A DNA stretch of 64,000 bases from Piscinibacter sp047602365 (GCA_047602365.1 JASGHM010000001.1:1364001-1428000), one strand, 5' to 3'; shown: positions 47,222 through 56,227, counted from the first letter of the stretch. Translations and numbers: made by a program. The notes: generated from the letters alone by a model not told the origin.

Positions 47222-48262
47222 TCAGTCGCGCCGGCCGAGCAGGCGGTTGTTGGCCCAGGTGGCCGCGCCGATCAGCAGGAACAGCAGCCAGGCGATCGCC
47301 GAGGCGGTGCCGAAATCACCGTCGACGAACGCGGTGCCGTACATGTGCATCGCCGCGGTCTTGCCGGCCTGGCCGATGCCGCCGGTGCCGCCGGTCAGGA
47401 TGAACGGCTCCTCGAACAGCTGCAGGTTGCCGATGATGGTCAGCGTCACCGCGAAGAAGATCATCGGGCGCAGCAGCGGCAGCGTGATGAAGCGGAACTG
47501 CTGCCAGGGCTTCGCGCCGTCGATGGTGGCGGCCTCGTAGAGGTCGCGCGGGATGGTCTGCATCGCCGACAGGTACAGCACGGCGTTCCAGCCGACGTAG
47601 CGCCACCAGACCACGAAGGCGATCATCCACTTGGTGTAGCCGGGCTGGCCCCAGTCGATGTTGGTGTCGGGGAACAGCCAGCCGATCACCGGCAGCTGAT
47701 GCATCGAGGTCAACGCGGCATTGACCACGCCGAAGTCGCGCGAGAACAGCGACGAGAAGACCAGCGAGATCGCCACTGTCGAGGTGATGAAGGGCAGGAA
47801 GTAGGCGCCGACGATGGCGTTGCGCCAGCGGCCCAGCGCATGGTGGAAGAAGAAGGCCAGCGGCAGCGCGACCAGGTGCTGGGGCAGGCCCGAGACCACC
47901 GACAGCCACAGCGTGTTGTAGATCGACTTGTGGAACCATTCGTCGTCCTGCAGCACGTAGAGGTAGTTCTCGAGCGCGACGAAGCGCATCGCGGCCAGGC
48001 CCTCGGCCGGGTCCCAGCGGTGGAAGGACAGGTAGATCGAGAACAGCAGCGGGAACAGCCCGAACACCGCGAAGACGATGAAGAAGGGGCTGATGAACAG
48101 GTATGGCGCCCAGCGCTTGGAGAGCCAGGGCCGGCGCACGCCTGCTTTCGGCGCGCGCTGCTGCGCGGTCTCGGCGGCGACGGCTTCGTCGCGGGGCTGG
48201 GCGGTCTGGGCGTGCATGTTCGGACGGCGTTCGCTCATGGGCAACGAGGCTGCCTGGGGCAT
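47222..48262 (-). CDS. Sugar ABC transporter permease, MalF type
   Basis: A permease of about 346 residues with a roughly 50-residue cytoplasmic head rich in Arg/Glu/Gln, then six spans (APYLFISPFFIVFAVFGLFP) and the EAA loop DLYEAATIDGAKPWQQFRFI. Three candidate starts (48262, 48238, 48217) are in frame and none has a good ribosome site; the longest is listed. It follows the binding-protein gene by 80 bases. Confidence 0.92.
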   Translation of the reverse strand: MPQAASLPMSERRPNMHAQTAQPRDEAVAAETAQQRAPKAGVRRPWLSKRWAPYLFISPFFIVFAVFGLFPLLFSIYLSFHRWDPAEGLAAMRFVALENYLYVLQDDEWFHKSIYNTLWLSVVSGLPQHLVALPLAFFFHHALGRWRNAIVGAYFLPFITSTVAISLVFSSLFSRDFGVVNAALTSMHQLPVIGWLFPDTNIDWGQPGYTKWMIAFVVWWRYVGWNAVLYLSAMQTIPRDLYEAATIDGAKPWQQFRFITLPLLRPMIFFAVTLTIIGNLQLFEEPFILTGGTGGIGQAGKTAAMHMYGTAFVDGDFGTASAIAWLLFLLIGAATWANNRLLGRRD

Positions 48263-48342
48263 CGGCCGGGGGGAATCCGGGTTGTCGTGGGGTGCGGCCG
48301 CGCGGGCCGCACCGTCGGTTCACAGCAGGAGCATCGCGGCGC

Positions 48343-49590
48343 TCAGCGGCGCACGCGCTTGGCCACCGCGGCCTGCGCGTCGGCGAGCGCGGCCTTGATG
48401 TCCTTGTTCTTCTCCAGCACGTTCTCGAGCTCGGCGTTGACCACCTCGGCGGCCACCGGGTCGAACTTGTCGACGTCCATCGCCGGGATCTTCGCTGCCG
48501 CCACCTTCCACAGCTGGCGCGCCTTCTGGCCGCCGAGGTACTCGATCGGCTGGTCGATGAACGGGTCGTTCTGCGCCTCGATCAGCGAGGGGAAGGCGTC
48601 GAAGCCGCGGAAGGCCTCGATCTGCATCGCCTTGTCGGTGGTCAGGAAGCGGATGAAGTCCCAGGCCGCGGCCTTGTTCGCGGCCTTCTTCGGCACGCCG
48701 TAGAACGAGCCGCCCCACGAGCCGAACGCGCCGCCGGGCAGTTGCGCCGAGCGCCACTTGCCCTTCGACTCCGGCGCCAGCCAGTTGTTGAGGTGGCCGG
48801 CCAGCCAGGCACCCATCATCTGCGAGGCGATCTTGTCGCGCTTGAAGCCTTCGCTCCACTCGTTCGACCAGGCGCCGATCTTGCCGTCGATGCCGGCCTC
48901 GCGCGCCGCCTTGGCCAGTTCGAAGGCCTTGCGGAAGCGGGCGTTGTCGATGGTCGGCTTGCCCGACTTGTCGAAGTAGATGCCCTCGCCGTCCTTCAGG
49001 TCGGAGCGGATGTAGATGTCCTTGATGTCGACCGCGCTGGCCAGCAACCAGGCGCCGGTGGCGGCCTTCAGCTTCTTGCCCGCGTCGATGTACGACTCCC
49101 AGCTCTTCGTCAGCTCGGCCTCGCCGACGCCGGCCTTGTCGAGCAGGTCCTTGCGGTAGAACAGCGCGCCGGGACCGATGTCCACCGGCATGCCGGTCAT
49201 CACGCCCTGGCCGCTCATCGCCAGCGGGTAGGTGAAGCGGGCGACCTTGTCGCGGTACTGCAGCGCGTTGTACGGCGCCTTGGAGAGGTCTTCCAGACCG
49301 CCACTCTCGGCGAACTTGCCGATGAAGCCCATGTCCACCGCCATCACGTCGGGCAGGTTGGCGCCGGTGGCCAGCGCGGTGGTCATCGCGGTGTGGTGGT
49401 CGGCATAGGCCAGGCTGGTCAGCTTGATCTCGACGTTCGGGTTGAGCTTCTTGTACAACGGGATCGCCAGCTTGATGCCGCGGTCGAGGTCAGGGAAGGA
49501 CGCGACGTTGAGCGTCACGGTCTGCGCCATGGCAGCCACCGACAGGCTGCTGGCCAGCATGCCGATCAGGGGTTTCAGGAAAGGTCTCAT
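48343..49590 (-). CDS. Sugar ABC transporter binding protein
   Basis: A 415-residue periplasmic family-1 binding protein. The signal peptide is MRPFLKPLIGMLASSLSVAA with cleavage near MAQT. The mature region (NPNVEIKLTSLAYADHHTAM, LPDVMAVDMGFIGKFAESGG) and the C-terminal helix FLTTDKAMQIEAFRGFDAFP are typical. It should capture beta-linked gluco-oligosaccharides for the permease pair encoded next. Twin mirror-image operators lie just upstream. Confidence 0.92.
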   Translation of the reverse strand: MRPFLKPLIGMLASSLSVAAMAQTVTLNVASFPDLDRGIKLAIPLYKKLNPNVEIKLTSLAYADHHTAMTTALATGANLPDVMAVDMGFIGKFAESGGLEDLSKAPYNALQYRDKVARFTYPLAMSGQGVMTGMPVDIGPGALFYRKDLLDKAGVGEAELTKSWESYIDAGKKLKAATGAWLLASAVDIKDIYIRSDLKDGEGIYFDKSGKPTIDNARFRKAFELAKAAREAGIDGKIGAWSNEWSEGFKRDKIASQMMGAWLAGHLNNWLAPESKGKWRSAQLPGGAFGSWGGSFYGVPKKAANKAAAWDFIRFLTTDKAMQIEAFRGFDAFPSLIEAQNDPFIDQPIEYLGGQKARQLWKVAAAKIPAMDVDKFDPVAAEVVNAELENVLEKNKDIKAALADAQAAVAKRVRR

Positions 49591-49641
49591 CCGGTGTCTC
49601 CATGCCCTCGCGGGGGCTCGATTGTGGTGAAGCAGCCTGTT

Positions 49642-49655
49642 TGACAACGTTTTCA
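49642..49655. promoter_or_regulatory. LacI-family operator O1
   Basis: TGACAACGTTTTCA is a near-perfect palindrome around a central CG, the form bound by LacI/CelR-type regulators. It lies 52 bases before the binding-protein start, in the promoter region of the transport operon. Confidence 0.75.
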
Positions 49656-49680
49656 GAACTGGCCGCATTGCAGCAGGGCT

Positions 49681-49694
49681 TGAAAACGTTGTCA
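49681..49694. promoter_or_regulatory. LacI-family operator O2, mirror image of O1
   Basis: TGAAAACGTTGTCA is the exact reverse complement of O1 and lies 39 bases upstream of it (centre to centre). Paired operators at this spacing allow cooperative binding or looping by a tetramer or two dimers. Confidence 0.75.
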
Positions 49695-49732
49695 ACGAGG
49701 TTTCCGCCGAATCGGGGTAAGTCCTGAGCCGG

Positions 49733-50770
49733 TCAGCGGCGCGGCAGCAGGGCCTCGAGCAGCGGCCGCCGCCATTGCAGCGACAGCGGCTCCAGCACGC
49801 CGAAGCCCGACGCCAGCTCCCAGTAGGCCCAGGAGAAGCCGCGCGCCTCGGCCTGCTCGCGCACGGCGCGCATCCAGGCGACGCGCGTGGCCTCGTCGGC
49901 CCGCGAGTAGGCGCCGAACTCGCCGAGCAGCACCGGCCGCTGCTCGTGCTGCGCCCAGCGCTCCACACGGTCGAAGTCGGCGCGCAGCCTGTTCGTCTCG
50001 GCGGCCGTGCCGCGCCACGGGGTGCCGACCCAGGCGCCGGCGCCGCTGACCCATTCGGCGCCCTGGTGCGTCACCGCCATCGGCTCGTAGTAGTGGAAGG
50101 TGGCGATCAGGTTGCGGTCGTCGGCCGGCAGCTTCAGGCTCTCCAGCGCCGGGCCGCTGTTCCAGTCGCCGCCGCCGACGATCAGCGTGCGCTGCGGGTT
50201 GCTCGCGCGCACCACTGGCAGCACCGCGGCCAGCGCCTCGTTCCAGCGCTCGCGCGTCAGCTCGCGGTTGGGCTCGTTGAGCAGCTCGAACAGCAGCGTC
50301 GGCGGCGCGTCGCGGTAGTGCTCGGCGACCTGGCGCCAGATGGACAGGAAGCGCTCCCGCTCGGCAGCCGGCTCGAGCATCATGTTGGCGTAGTGATGCA
50401 TGTCGAGCACGATCGCCAGGCCGTGCTTCAGCGCCAGCTGCACGACGCCGTCGACCCGTTCGAGGAAGTCTGGCGCGATGCGGTAGGGCGGCTGCACGCC
50501 GGCACGCGCATCCCAGCGCACCGGCAGGCGGATCGCGGTGAAGCCGGCCTGCGCAGTCAGCGCGATGAACTCGTCGCGCAGCATCGGGCCGGCCATGCCC
50601 TCGCGAGCGTGGTCGAGCATGTTGCCGAAGTTGATGCCGCGCGCCAGCAGCCGGTTGCAGCTGGCCGCACGCTCGGCCGGCGGCTGTTCGTTGTTGCAGG
50701 CGAGTGCGGTTCCCGCCGCCACGGCGGCGAGCAGACCGAGCAGCGGCTTCATCCAGATCCGGGCAGGCAC
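49733..50770 (-). CDS. Secreted endo-beta-glucanase, glycoside hydrolase family 5
   Basis: A 345-residue GH5 enzyme. The signal peptide is MPARIWMKPLLGLLAAVAAG with cleavage near ALAC; a lipobox-like Cys25 is imperfect. The mature protein has RGINFGNMLD, HHYANMM, the acid/base Glu166 in LFELLNEPNRE and the nucleophile Glu284 in VLLGEFGAYSR. It should hydrolyse internal beta-1,4 (or mixed beta-1,3/1,4) bonds outside the inner membrane. A GTG start at 50770 with AAAGGA seven bases upstream is chosen over ATG 50752. Confidence 0.9.
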   Translation of the reverse strand: MPARIWMKPLLGLLAAVAAGTALACNNEQPPAERAASCNRLLARGINFGNMLDHAREGMAGPMLRDEFIALTAQAGFTAIRLPVRWDARAGVQPPYRIAPDFLERVDGVVQLALKHGLAIVLDMHHYANMMLEPAAERERFLSIWRQVAEHYRDAPPTLLFELLNEPNRELTRERWNEALAAVLPVVRASNPQRTLIVGGGDWNSGPALESLKLPADDRNLIATFHYYEPMAVTHQGAEWVSGAGAWVGTPWRGTAAETNRLRADFDRVERWAQHEQRPVLLGEFGAYSRADEATRVAWMRAVREQAEARGFSWAYWELASGFGVLEPLSLQWRRPLLEALLPRR

Positions 50771-50813
50771 GGGGCAATCCTTTCGCGCCGGGCGCGCACC
50801 GGCAAGGTAGATG

Positions 50814-50827
50814 TGAAAACGTTATCA
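50814..50827. promoter_or_regulatory. LacI-family operator O3 between GH5 and the regulator gene
   Basis: TGAAAACGTTATCA differs from O2 at a single position. It sits in the 56-base divergent gap and its last base is the first base of the regulator's ATG, so repressor bound here would block both GH5 and its own gene. Confidence 0.75.
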
Positions 50828-51903
50828 TGAGCGGCACGACGTGCACAATTCGTGCGACTCCTCCCGATCCTCGACCCGTGGCAGCGAATTCAGACACCGA
50901 CTCCCCGCCTTCCACCATCACGGTCCTGGATGTCGCCCGCGAGGCGGGCGTCTCGCCGAGCACGGTGTCGCGCATCCTCAACGGCACGGCGCGTGTCACC
51001 TCCGACAAGCGGCAGGCAGTGGAGGCGGCGATCCGCAAGCTCGACTTCCGGCCCAACCTGTTCGCGCGCAGCCTGAAGACCGGCACGACGATGACGGTCG
51101 GCATCCTGATCCAGGACGTCGAGAGCCCGTTCTACGGCCGCGCGATGAAGGGCATCGAGGCCGGTCTGTCCGGCACCGGCTACGCGCCGATCATCGTCAG
51201 CGGCCACTGGAACGCCGCCGACGAGGCCGAGCGGGTGCGCCTGCTGATGGCGCGGCGCATCGACGGCCTGGTGATCCTGACCGGCCACCTCGACGATGCG
51301 CAGGTCGCCGAGTTCGCGCGCCACCAGCCGATCGTCGTCACCGGCCGGCAGCTCGACGCGCCGCAGGTGCGTGCCTTCAGCTTCGACCAGGAAGGCGGCG
51401 GTTACCTGGCCACGCGGCACCTGCTCAGCCTGGGCCACCGCAGCATCGCCCACATCGCCGGCCCGGCCGACCACACCGACGCGACCGAGCGCCGCGCCGG
51501 CTATGAGCGCGCGCTGCGCGAGGCCGGCCTCACCGTGCGGCCCGGGTTGGTCGTGCAGGGCGACTTCATGGAAAGCGGCGGCCTGCTGGCGATGAATCGC
51601 CTGCTCGACAGCGGCCAGCCGTTCACCGCGGTGTTCGCCGCCAACGACCAGACCGCCTTCGGCGCGCGCATGGCGATGTACCGGCGCGGCGTGCGCGTGC
51701 CCGACGACGTGTCGATCGTCGGCGTCGACGACCTGCCCGGCGCGGCCTATGCGACGCCGCCGATGACGACCGTTCGCCAACCGATCTACGAGCTGGGGCT
51801 GGCCGTCGCGCAGGCGCTGCTCGGCATGCTCGGCCACGCCGTGGCGCAGTCGCCGGTGCCGGCGCTGGAGCTGGTGGTGCGCGAGACGACGCGCCGCCTC
51901 TGA
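50827..51903 (+). CDS. LacI-family transcriptional regulator of the glucan locus
   Basis: A 358-residue regulator. The DNA-binding head ITVLDVAREAGVSPSTVSRI, then LNGTARVTSDKRQAVEAAIR, is a canonical LacI helix-turn-helix with hinge. The sugar-binding core follows (VGILIQDVESPFYGRAMKGI, AVFAANDQTAFGARMAMYRR, VSIVGVDDLPGAAYATPPMT). It is divergent from GH5. The start is uncertain: ATG 50827 overlaps operator O3 and has no clear ribosome site; an in-frame GTG at 50878 is an alternative. It probably represses the locus until a beta-gluco-oligosaccharide binds. Confidence 0.92.
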   Translation: MSGTTCTIRATPPDPRPVAANSDTDSPPSTITVLDVAREAGVSPSTVSRILNGTARVTSDKRQAVEAAIRKLDFRPNLFARSLKTGTTMTVGILIQDVESPFYGRAMKGIEAGLSGTGYAPIIVSGHWNAADEAERVRLLMARRIDGLVILTGHLDDAQVAEFARHQPIVVTGRQLDAPQVRAFSFDQEGGGYLATRHLLSLGHRSIAHIAGPADHTDATERRAGYERALREAGLTVRPGLVVQGDFMESGGLLAMNRLLDSGQPFTAVFAANDQTAFGARMAMYRRGVRVPDDVSIVGVDDLPGAAYATPPMTTVRQPIYELGLAVAQALLGMLGHAVAQSPVPALELVVRETTRRL

Positions 51904-51913
51904 GCCGATGGGC

Positions 51914-52735
51914 TCAGGCGCGTTCTCGCGCCACCGCGTTCTCGATCTGTTCCTGTACCTTGCGCGCGCCGCGCACGACCAGCAGCGGGTCGAGTTCGGC
52001 CTGCGGCGCGACCTTGCCGGCGACCGCGTCGAGCGTGTCGGGGTCGGTCATCAGCGCGTTGGCCAACGCCGAGATCGCGCAGATCGCGCGCCGCGGCACC
52101 TGCATCGGCAGCTGCAGCGTGGCGTTGACCATCACGTGGTAGCGCACGCTGTTGACCGCCGCGGGCGCCAGGCCCCAGGTCTCGCACAGCGCCGCGCCCA
52201 GTGCGTCGTGGCTGACGCCGAACTCGTCGTGCTCGAGCAGCAGCAGGTCCTCGTCGCTCTCGGCGGCGCGCAGCAGCGGCTTGTAGCGTTCGGGCGCATG
52301 GCGGAACAGCACCGCCTTGCCGCATTCCTCGAACAGCCCGGCCGAATGCGCCGCCCAGGGATCGACATTGAGCGCCATGCCGATGCGGCCCATCAGCAGG
52401 CCGCGCGCGCTGGCGCGTTCCCAGACCGGGTCGAGCTCGGGTGCGCTCGGGAACACGGCCTTCAGGCCCATCTCGAAAGTGACGGCCGCGACCTCGCGCG
52501 TGCCCAGGTAGGTGATCGCCTGCTGCACGCTCTGCACGCGCCCGCTGAGGCCGTACAGCGACGAGTTGACCGCCTTCAGCACCGCCGAGGCGAGTGCCAT
52601 GTCGCCGGTGACCAGCGCGCTCAGCGCCTGCAGGTTGACGTCGTCGTCGGCCAGCAGCAGCGACAGCTTGACCAGCGCCTCCGGCTGGGCCGGGACATCG
52701 ATGTTCAGGGATCGCAGTTTCGGATCGACGGGCAT
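51914..52735 (-). CDS. HDOD-domain signalling protein
   Basis: A 273-residue protein made almost entirely of an HDOD domain, a catalytically dead relative of HD phosphohydrolases (LVKLSLLLADDDVNLQALSA, KAVNSSLYGLSGRVQSVQQA, GLFEECGKAVLFRHAPERYK, HDEFGVSHDALGAALCETWG). HDOD proteins act as protein-protein adaptors in signalling and stress responses. No additional output domain is present. Partner unknown. Confidence 0.85.
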   Translation of the reverse strand: MPVDPKLRSLNIDVPAQPEALVKLSLLLADDDVNLQALSALVTGDMALASAVLKAVNSSLYGLSGRVQSVQQAITYLGTREVAAVTFEMGLKAVFPSAPELDPVWERASARGLLMGRIGMALNVDPWAAHSAGLFEECGKAVLFRHAPERYKPLLRAAESDEDLLLLEHDEFGVSHDALGAALCETWGLAPAAVNSVRYHVMVNATLQLPMQVPRRAICAISALANALMTDPDTLDAVAGKVAPQAELDPLLVVRGARKVQEQIENAVARERA

Positions 52736-52860
52736 GGCTGACTCGCGGGAAAGACTCGGGCTCCTGCAGCCATGCTAGTCACGCCACCCGGCGGCGATGG
52801 GCCGAAATGGCAGCGGTTCGTGGCGCAATTGGCCGATCGGCCCAGTTCGCGACGGCCGGC

Positions 52861-53622
52861 TCAGCGCAGGAAGGCATCCCAGCCGGTCTTGGCGATCAAT
52901 GCCGCGACGACCACGATGAAGGCCACGCGCACGAAGCCGGCACCGTGGCGCAGCGCCAGGCGCGTGCCGACCAGGCTGCCGGCCACGTTGGCCACCGCCA
53001 GCACCGCGGCGACATGCCACCACACATGGCCCTTGGCGGCCAGCAGCAGCAGCGCCGCGGCGTTGGTGGCGGTGTTCAGCAGCTTGGCGCTGGCCGAGGC
53101 GTTGAGGAAGTCGAAGCCGAGCAGGCGCACGAACAGGAAGACGAAGAAGCTGCCGGTGCCGGGACCGAAGAAGCCGTCGTAGAAGCCGACCGCGGTGCCG
53201 ATCGTGCAGGCCAGCAGCGTCTGCGTGCCGCCGTGGAAACGCGGCTGGTGATGGCGGCCGAGGTCCTTGCGCGCCAGCGTGTAGGCCAGCACCGCCAGCA
53301 GCACGACGGGCAAGGCCTTGCGCAGGCCGTCGGGGCTGGCCAGCGTCAGCGCCCAGGCGCCGGCGAAGCTGCCAGCCAGCGCGGCGCCGGCGGCCGGCAG
53401 CAGCGCGCCCCAGGGCAGCTGCACGCGGCGCGCGAACTGCCAGGTCGCCCAGCCGGTGCCCCAGATGCCCGAGCCCTTGTTGGTGCCCAGCAGCGTGGCC
53501 GGCGCCGCGCCCGGGTACATGCCGAACAGCGCCGGCACGAGGATGAGCCCGCCGCCTCCGACGATCGCATCGACGCAGCCGGCGAACAGCGACGCCAGTG
53601 CGACGAGGGCCAGTTCGGTCAT
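52861..53622 (-). CDS. TSUP-family (TauE/SafE) permease
   Basis: A 253-residue inner-membrane protein with about eight predicted spans. FAGCVDAIVGGGGLILVPAL at the start and GFYDGFFGPGTGSFFVFLFV in the second half are the duplicated TSUP motifs. The family exports sulfite or organosulfur anions. ATG 53622 (MTELALVALASLFAGCVDAI) is preferred; it has no Shine-Dalgarno site and a strong hairpin ends 10 bases upstream of it. An in-frame start at 53652 lies inside that hairpin. Confidence 0.9.
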   Translation of the reverse strand: MTELALVALASLFAGCVDAIVGGGGLILVPALFGMYPGAAPATLLGTNKGSGIWGTGWATWQFARRVQLPWGALLPAAGAALAGSFAGAWALTLASPDGLRKALPVVLLAVLAYTLARKDLGRHHQPRFHGGTQTLLACTIGTAVGFYDGFFGPGTGSFFVFLFVRLLGFDFLNASASAKLLNTATNAAALLLLAAKGHVWWHVAAVLAVANVAGSLVGTRLALRHGAGFVRVAFIVVVAALIAKTGWDAFLR

Positions 53623-53632
53623 GGGAAGTGAA

Positions 53633-53663
53633 AAGGGCGCCGGGTGAAACACCCGGCGCCCTT
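53633..53663 (-). terminator. 14-bp perfect hairpin directly before the TSUP start
   Basis: AAGGGCGCCGGGTG at 53633-53646 pairs perfectly with CACCCGGCGCCCTT at 53650-53663 around an AAA loop. On the minus strand it is followed by TTTTC, which resembles a weak intrinsic terminator for the histidine-kinase transcript. But it also lies 10 bases upstream of the TSUP start codon, where it would form the end of that gene's leader, so attenuation is an alternative. Confidence 0.65.
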
Positions 53664-53829
53664 CGCATTTTGCATCGGCCGCTTCAGCGACCTGTGGTGT
53701 GCGCAGCCTGCGTTGCCCGCGGTGCGCTCTCTTGCGTCTCCTCAGTCCCCCGCCCAGACGAGCACCCGAGGGTGCCTGCCGCGCAGTGGGCGAACTGTAG
53801 GCGGGGCGCCATTGGCGGCGCAGCAGGGC

Positions 53830-55371
53830 TTACCCTGCCTCGGGGCGGACCGCGGGAAGGTCCCGGGGCAGCGCGATCTGCACCCGCGTGCCCTCGCCCG
53901 GACGGCTGTGCACCTGCACCGTCCCCCCGTGCAGTTCGACGATGCGCTTGACGATCGCCAAGCCGAGTCCCTTGCCACCTTCGCCGGTGGCCGGCGCCAC
54001 GCTCTGGCGCGCCTGGTAGAAGCGGTCGAACAGGTGCGGCAGATCGGCCTCCGCGATGCCCGGGCCGCTGTCGGCGACGCTGACCTGCAGCCGCTCTCCC
54101 TCCACGCGCGCCGCCAGCGTGACGCTCGCGCCGGCGGGGCAGAACTTCAGCGCGTTGTCGAGCAGGTTGGCCACCGCACGCTCGAACAACTCGATATCGA
54201 GCGCGGCGAACGGCGGCTCGCCGGCGGCATGCTCGACCGCCAGCCGCACGCCCTGCCGCGCCGCCCGGTCGCCGAAGCGCAGCGCGATGTCGTCGAGCAG
54301 CTCGCCGGCGTCGACCGGTGCGCGACGCAGCTCGAAGCTCGGTTCGTCGAGCCGCGCCAGGTCGCCGAGCGACTGCACCAGCCGCGCCGCGTTGCGGGTG
54401 TTGCGCAGCGCCACCTCGACCAGGCCCAGCTCCTCGGCGCGCGCCGCGTCGCCACGCCAGCGCCCCTGCAGCGTTTCCAGGCAGGCAGCGGTGGCGGTCA
54501 ATGGCGAGCGCAGGTCGTGCGACAGGTTGCTGACGCCCTCGCGCCGGAAATGGTCGAGCCGGCGCAGCGCCGCCCACTGCCGCTGCAGCGTCTGCAACAT
54601 CATCGAGAAGGCCTCGGTGAGGCGACCGAACTCGTCGCGCCCGGCCGGCGGCAGCAGCGTTTGCGGCCTGTCCGCCAGGCCTTCGTCGATGCCGCGCGCG
54701 GACAGCGTCGCCACCGCGTCGGTCAGGCGCTGCAGTGGGCGCGTCACCGCGGCGATGATCAGCGCCGCGAACAGCGTGGTCAGCGCGACGATGCCGCAGA
54801 TCAGCAGCAGCGCCGGCAACGCGAGGCTGATGCGCAGCGCCTCCCAGCGCGAGGCCGGCAGCGTGCTCTTGTGGCAGACGAGGTAGAGCCAGCCGGCGGC
54901 GTCGCCGTCGTTGCGGATGGTCGCGCGGCGCAGCGGGCGCGCGGCGATCACCGCGTCGTCGGACATGCGCTCCGGGTCGTCGCCCATCACGTAGCGGTTG
55001 CCGCTGCGGCCCTCGGCGACGGCCGCCGCCTCGCGCACCGGCGCCAGCGCCACCGTGAAGTCGGGCGGCAGTTTCGCGTCGCCGCTGGTCACCAGCACCG
55101 TGCCCTGGGCGTCGAGCAGGTACAGCTGGGTGTCGGGCTCGGACAGCACCAGCCCGCGCAGCCAGCTGCGGAACTCGTCGGGCTGGCGCTGCTGCAGGTC
55201 GAGCAGGTCGTCGTACTGCGCGGTGATGCGGCCGAGGAAGTTGTTGGCGCGCGAGAAGGTGCTCTCGTGCTCGAAACGTTCGAAGGCGTAGAGCACGGCG
55301 GCGATCACGCCCAGCGCAGTCAGCAGGCCCGTCGCGATGACTGTCAGGGCCAGCTTCAGGCGGACCGTCAT
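53830..55371 (-). CDS. Sensor histidine kinase
   Basis: A 513-residue membrane kinase. TM1 (LKLALTVIATGLLTALGVIA) starts at residue 5; a periplasmic sensor of about 140 residues follows, then TM2 (LALPALLLICGIVALTTLFA) and a HAMP linker. The H-box is NLSHDLRSPLTATAACLETL with phospho-His, the N-box NLLDNALKFCPAG, and the G boxes DSGPGIAEADLPHLFDRFYQ and GEGGKGLGLAIVKRIVELHG. Its start abuts the response regulator's stop codon. The stimulus is unknown. Confidence 0.95.
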   Translation of the reverse strand: MTVRLKLALTVIATGLLTALGVIAAVLYAFERFEHESTFSRANNFLGRITAQYDDLLDLQQRQPDEFRSWLRGLVLSEPDTQLYLLDAQGTVLVTSGDAKLPPDFTVALAPVREAAAVAEGRSGNRYVMGDDPERMSDDAVIAARPLRRATIRNDGDAAGWLYLVCHKSTLPASRWEALRISLALPALLLICGIVALTTLFAALIIAAVTRPLQRLTDAVATLSARGIDEGLADRPQTLLPPAGRDEFGRLTEAFSMMLQTLQRQWAALRRLDHFRREGVSNLSHDLRSPLTATAACLETLQGRWRGDAARAEELGLVEVALRNTRNAARLVQSLGDLARLDEPSFELRRAPVDAGELLDDIALRFGDRAARQGVRLAVEHAAGEPPFAALDIELFERAVANLLDNALKFCPAGASVTLAARVEGERLQVSVADSGPGIAEADLPHLFDRFYQARQSVAPATGEGGKGLGLAIVKRIVELHGGTVQVHSRPGEGTRVQIALPRDLPAVRPEAG

Positions 55372-56100
55372 TCAGGGCGCCTCGCGCAGCTTGTAGCCCG
55401 CGCCACGCACCGTCAGGATCAGCTCGGGCCGCATCGGGTCGGCCTCCAGCTTGTTGCGCAGGCGGTTGATGTGCGTGGTCACGGTGTGCTCGTAGCCGTC
55501 GTGGCTGTAGCCCCAGACGGCGTCGAGCAGCTGGGTGCGCGAGAACACGTGGCCCGGGTGGGTCGCGAAGTGCAGCAGCAGGTCGAACTCCAGCGCGGTG
55601 AACTCGATCGCCTGGCCGCGGTAGCGCACCTGGCGCTTGGCCGGCTGGATCTCCAGCTCGCCGTGGCGGATCAGGTTCACCGCACCGGCCGGCTGCGTCT
55701 GCGCGGCGCGCAGCAGCTCGGCGCGGCGCAGCAGCGCCTTGACCCGCGCCAGCAGCTCGGCCAGCGAGAACGGCTTGGTCAGGTAGTCGTCGGCGCCGAG
55801 TTCGAGGCCGAGCACCCGGTCCAGCTCGGTGGACTTGGCGGTCAGCATCAGGATCGGCGCCGCGCTGCCGCGGGCGCGCAGCGCCTTGCAGACCTCCAGC
55901 CCGTCCAGCCCCGGCATCATCAGGTCGAGCACCAGCAGGTCGCGCGGCTGCGCGGTCTGCTCGGCCAGCGCCGCGCGGCCGTCGGCCACCGCGGTGACCT
56001 CGTAGCCGGCGTTGCGCAGGTTCATCACCAGCAGGTCGCGGATGTCGGTCTGGTCCTCGGCGACGAGGACCCGGGCCGGCGCGGGCAGGGGCGAGGACAT
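55372..56100 (-). CDS. OmpR/PhoB-family response regulator
   Basis: A 242-residue regulator. The receiver domain has the acidic pair in VLVAEDQTD, phosphoacceptor Asp in LLVLDLMMPGLDGLEV and the Lys in MLTAKSTELDRV. The DNA-binding domain is winged helix (EFTALEFDLLLHFATHPGHV, VTTHINRLRNKLEADPMRPE). It partners the kinase that follows. GTGATCTTC direct repeats 11 bases apart upstream suggest autoregulation and control of the divergent sigma gene. Confidence 0.95.
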   Translation of the reverse strand: MSSPLPAPARVLVAEDQTDIRDLLVMNLRNAGYEVTAVADGRAALAEQTAQPRDLLVLDLMMPGLDGLEVCKALRARGSAAPILMLTAKSTELDRVLGLELGADDYLTKPFSLAELLARVKALLRRAELLRAAQTQPAGAVNLIRHGELEIQPAKRQVRYRGQAIEFTALEFDLLLHFATHPGHVFSRTQLLDAVWGYSHDGYEHTVTTHINRLRNKLEADPMRPELILTVRGAGYKLREAP

Positions 56101-56140
56101 GGCCGGATTGTCGGCCCGCGCGGACCGAACTTACGCCGAT

Positions 56141-56160
56141 GTGATCTTCCCGTGATCTTC
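56141..56160. promoter_or_regulatory. 11-bp spaced direct repeat, likely response-regulator site
   Basis: GTGATCTTC occurs at 56141-56149 and again at 56152-56160, exactly 11 bases apart, in the divergent gap between the response regulator and the ECF sigma gene. Tandem half-sites with 11-base period are the usual binding form for OmpR/PhoB-type dimers. Confidence 0.55.
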
Positions 56161-56227
56161 GGTGAGGGTGGCGCGAGATCGGCTGTTCACAGTCGCTCCA
56201 TCGATCAACACGCCCAGGAGCCACGCC

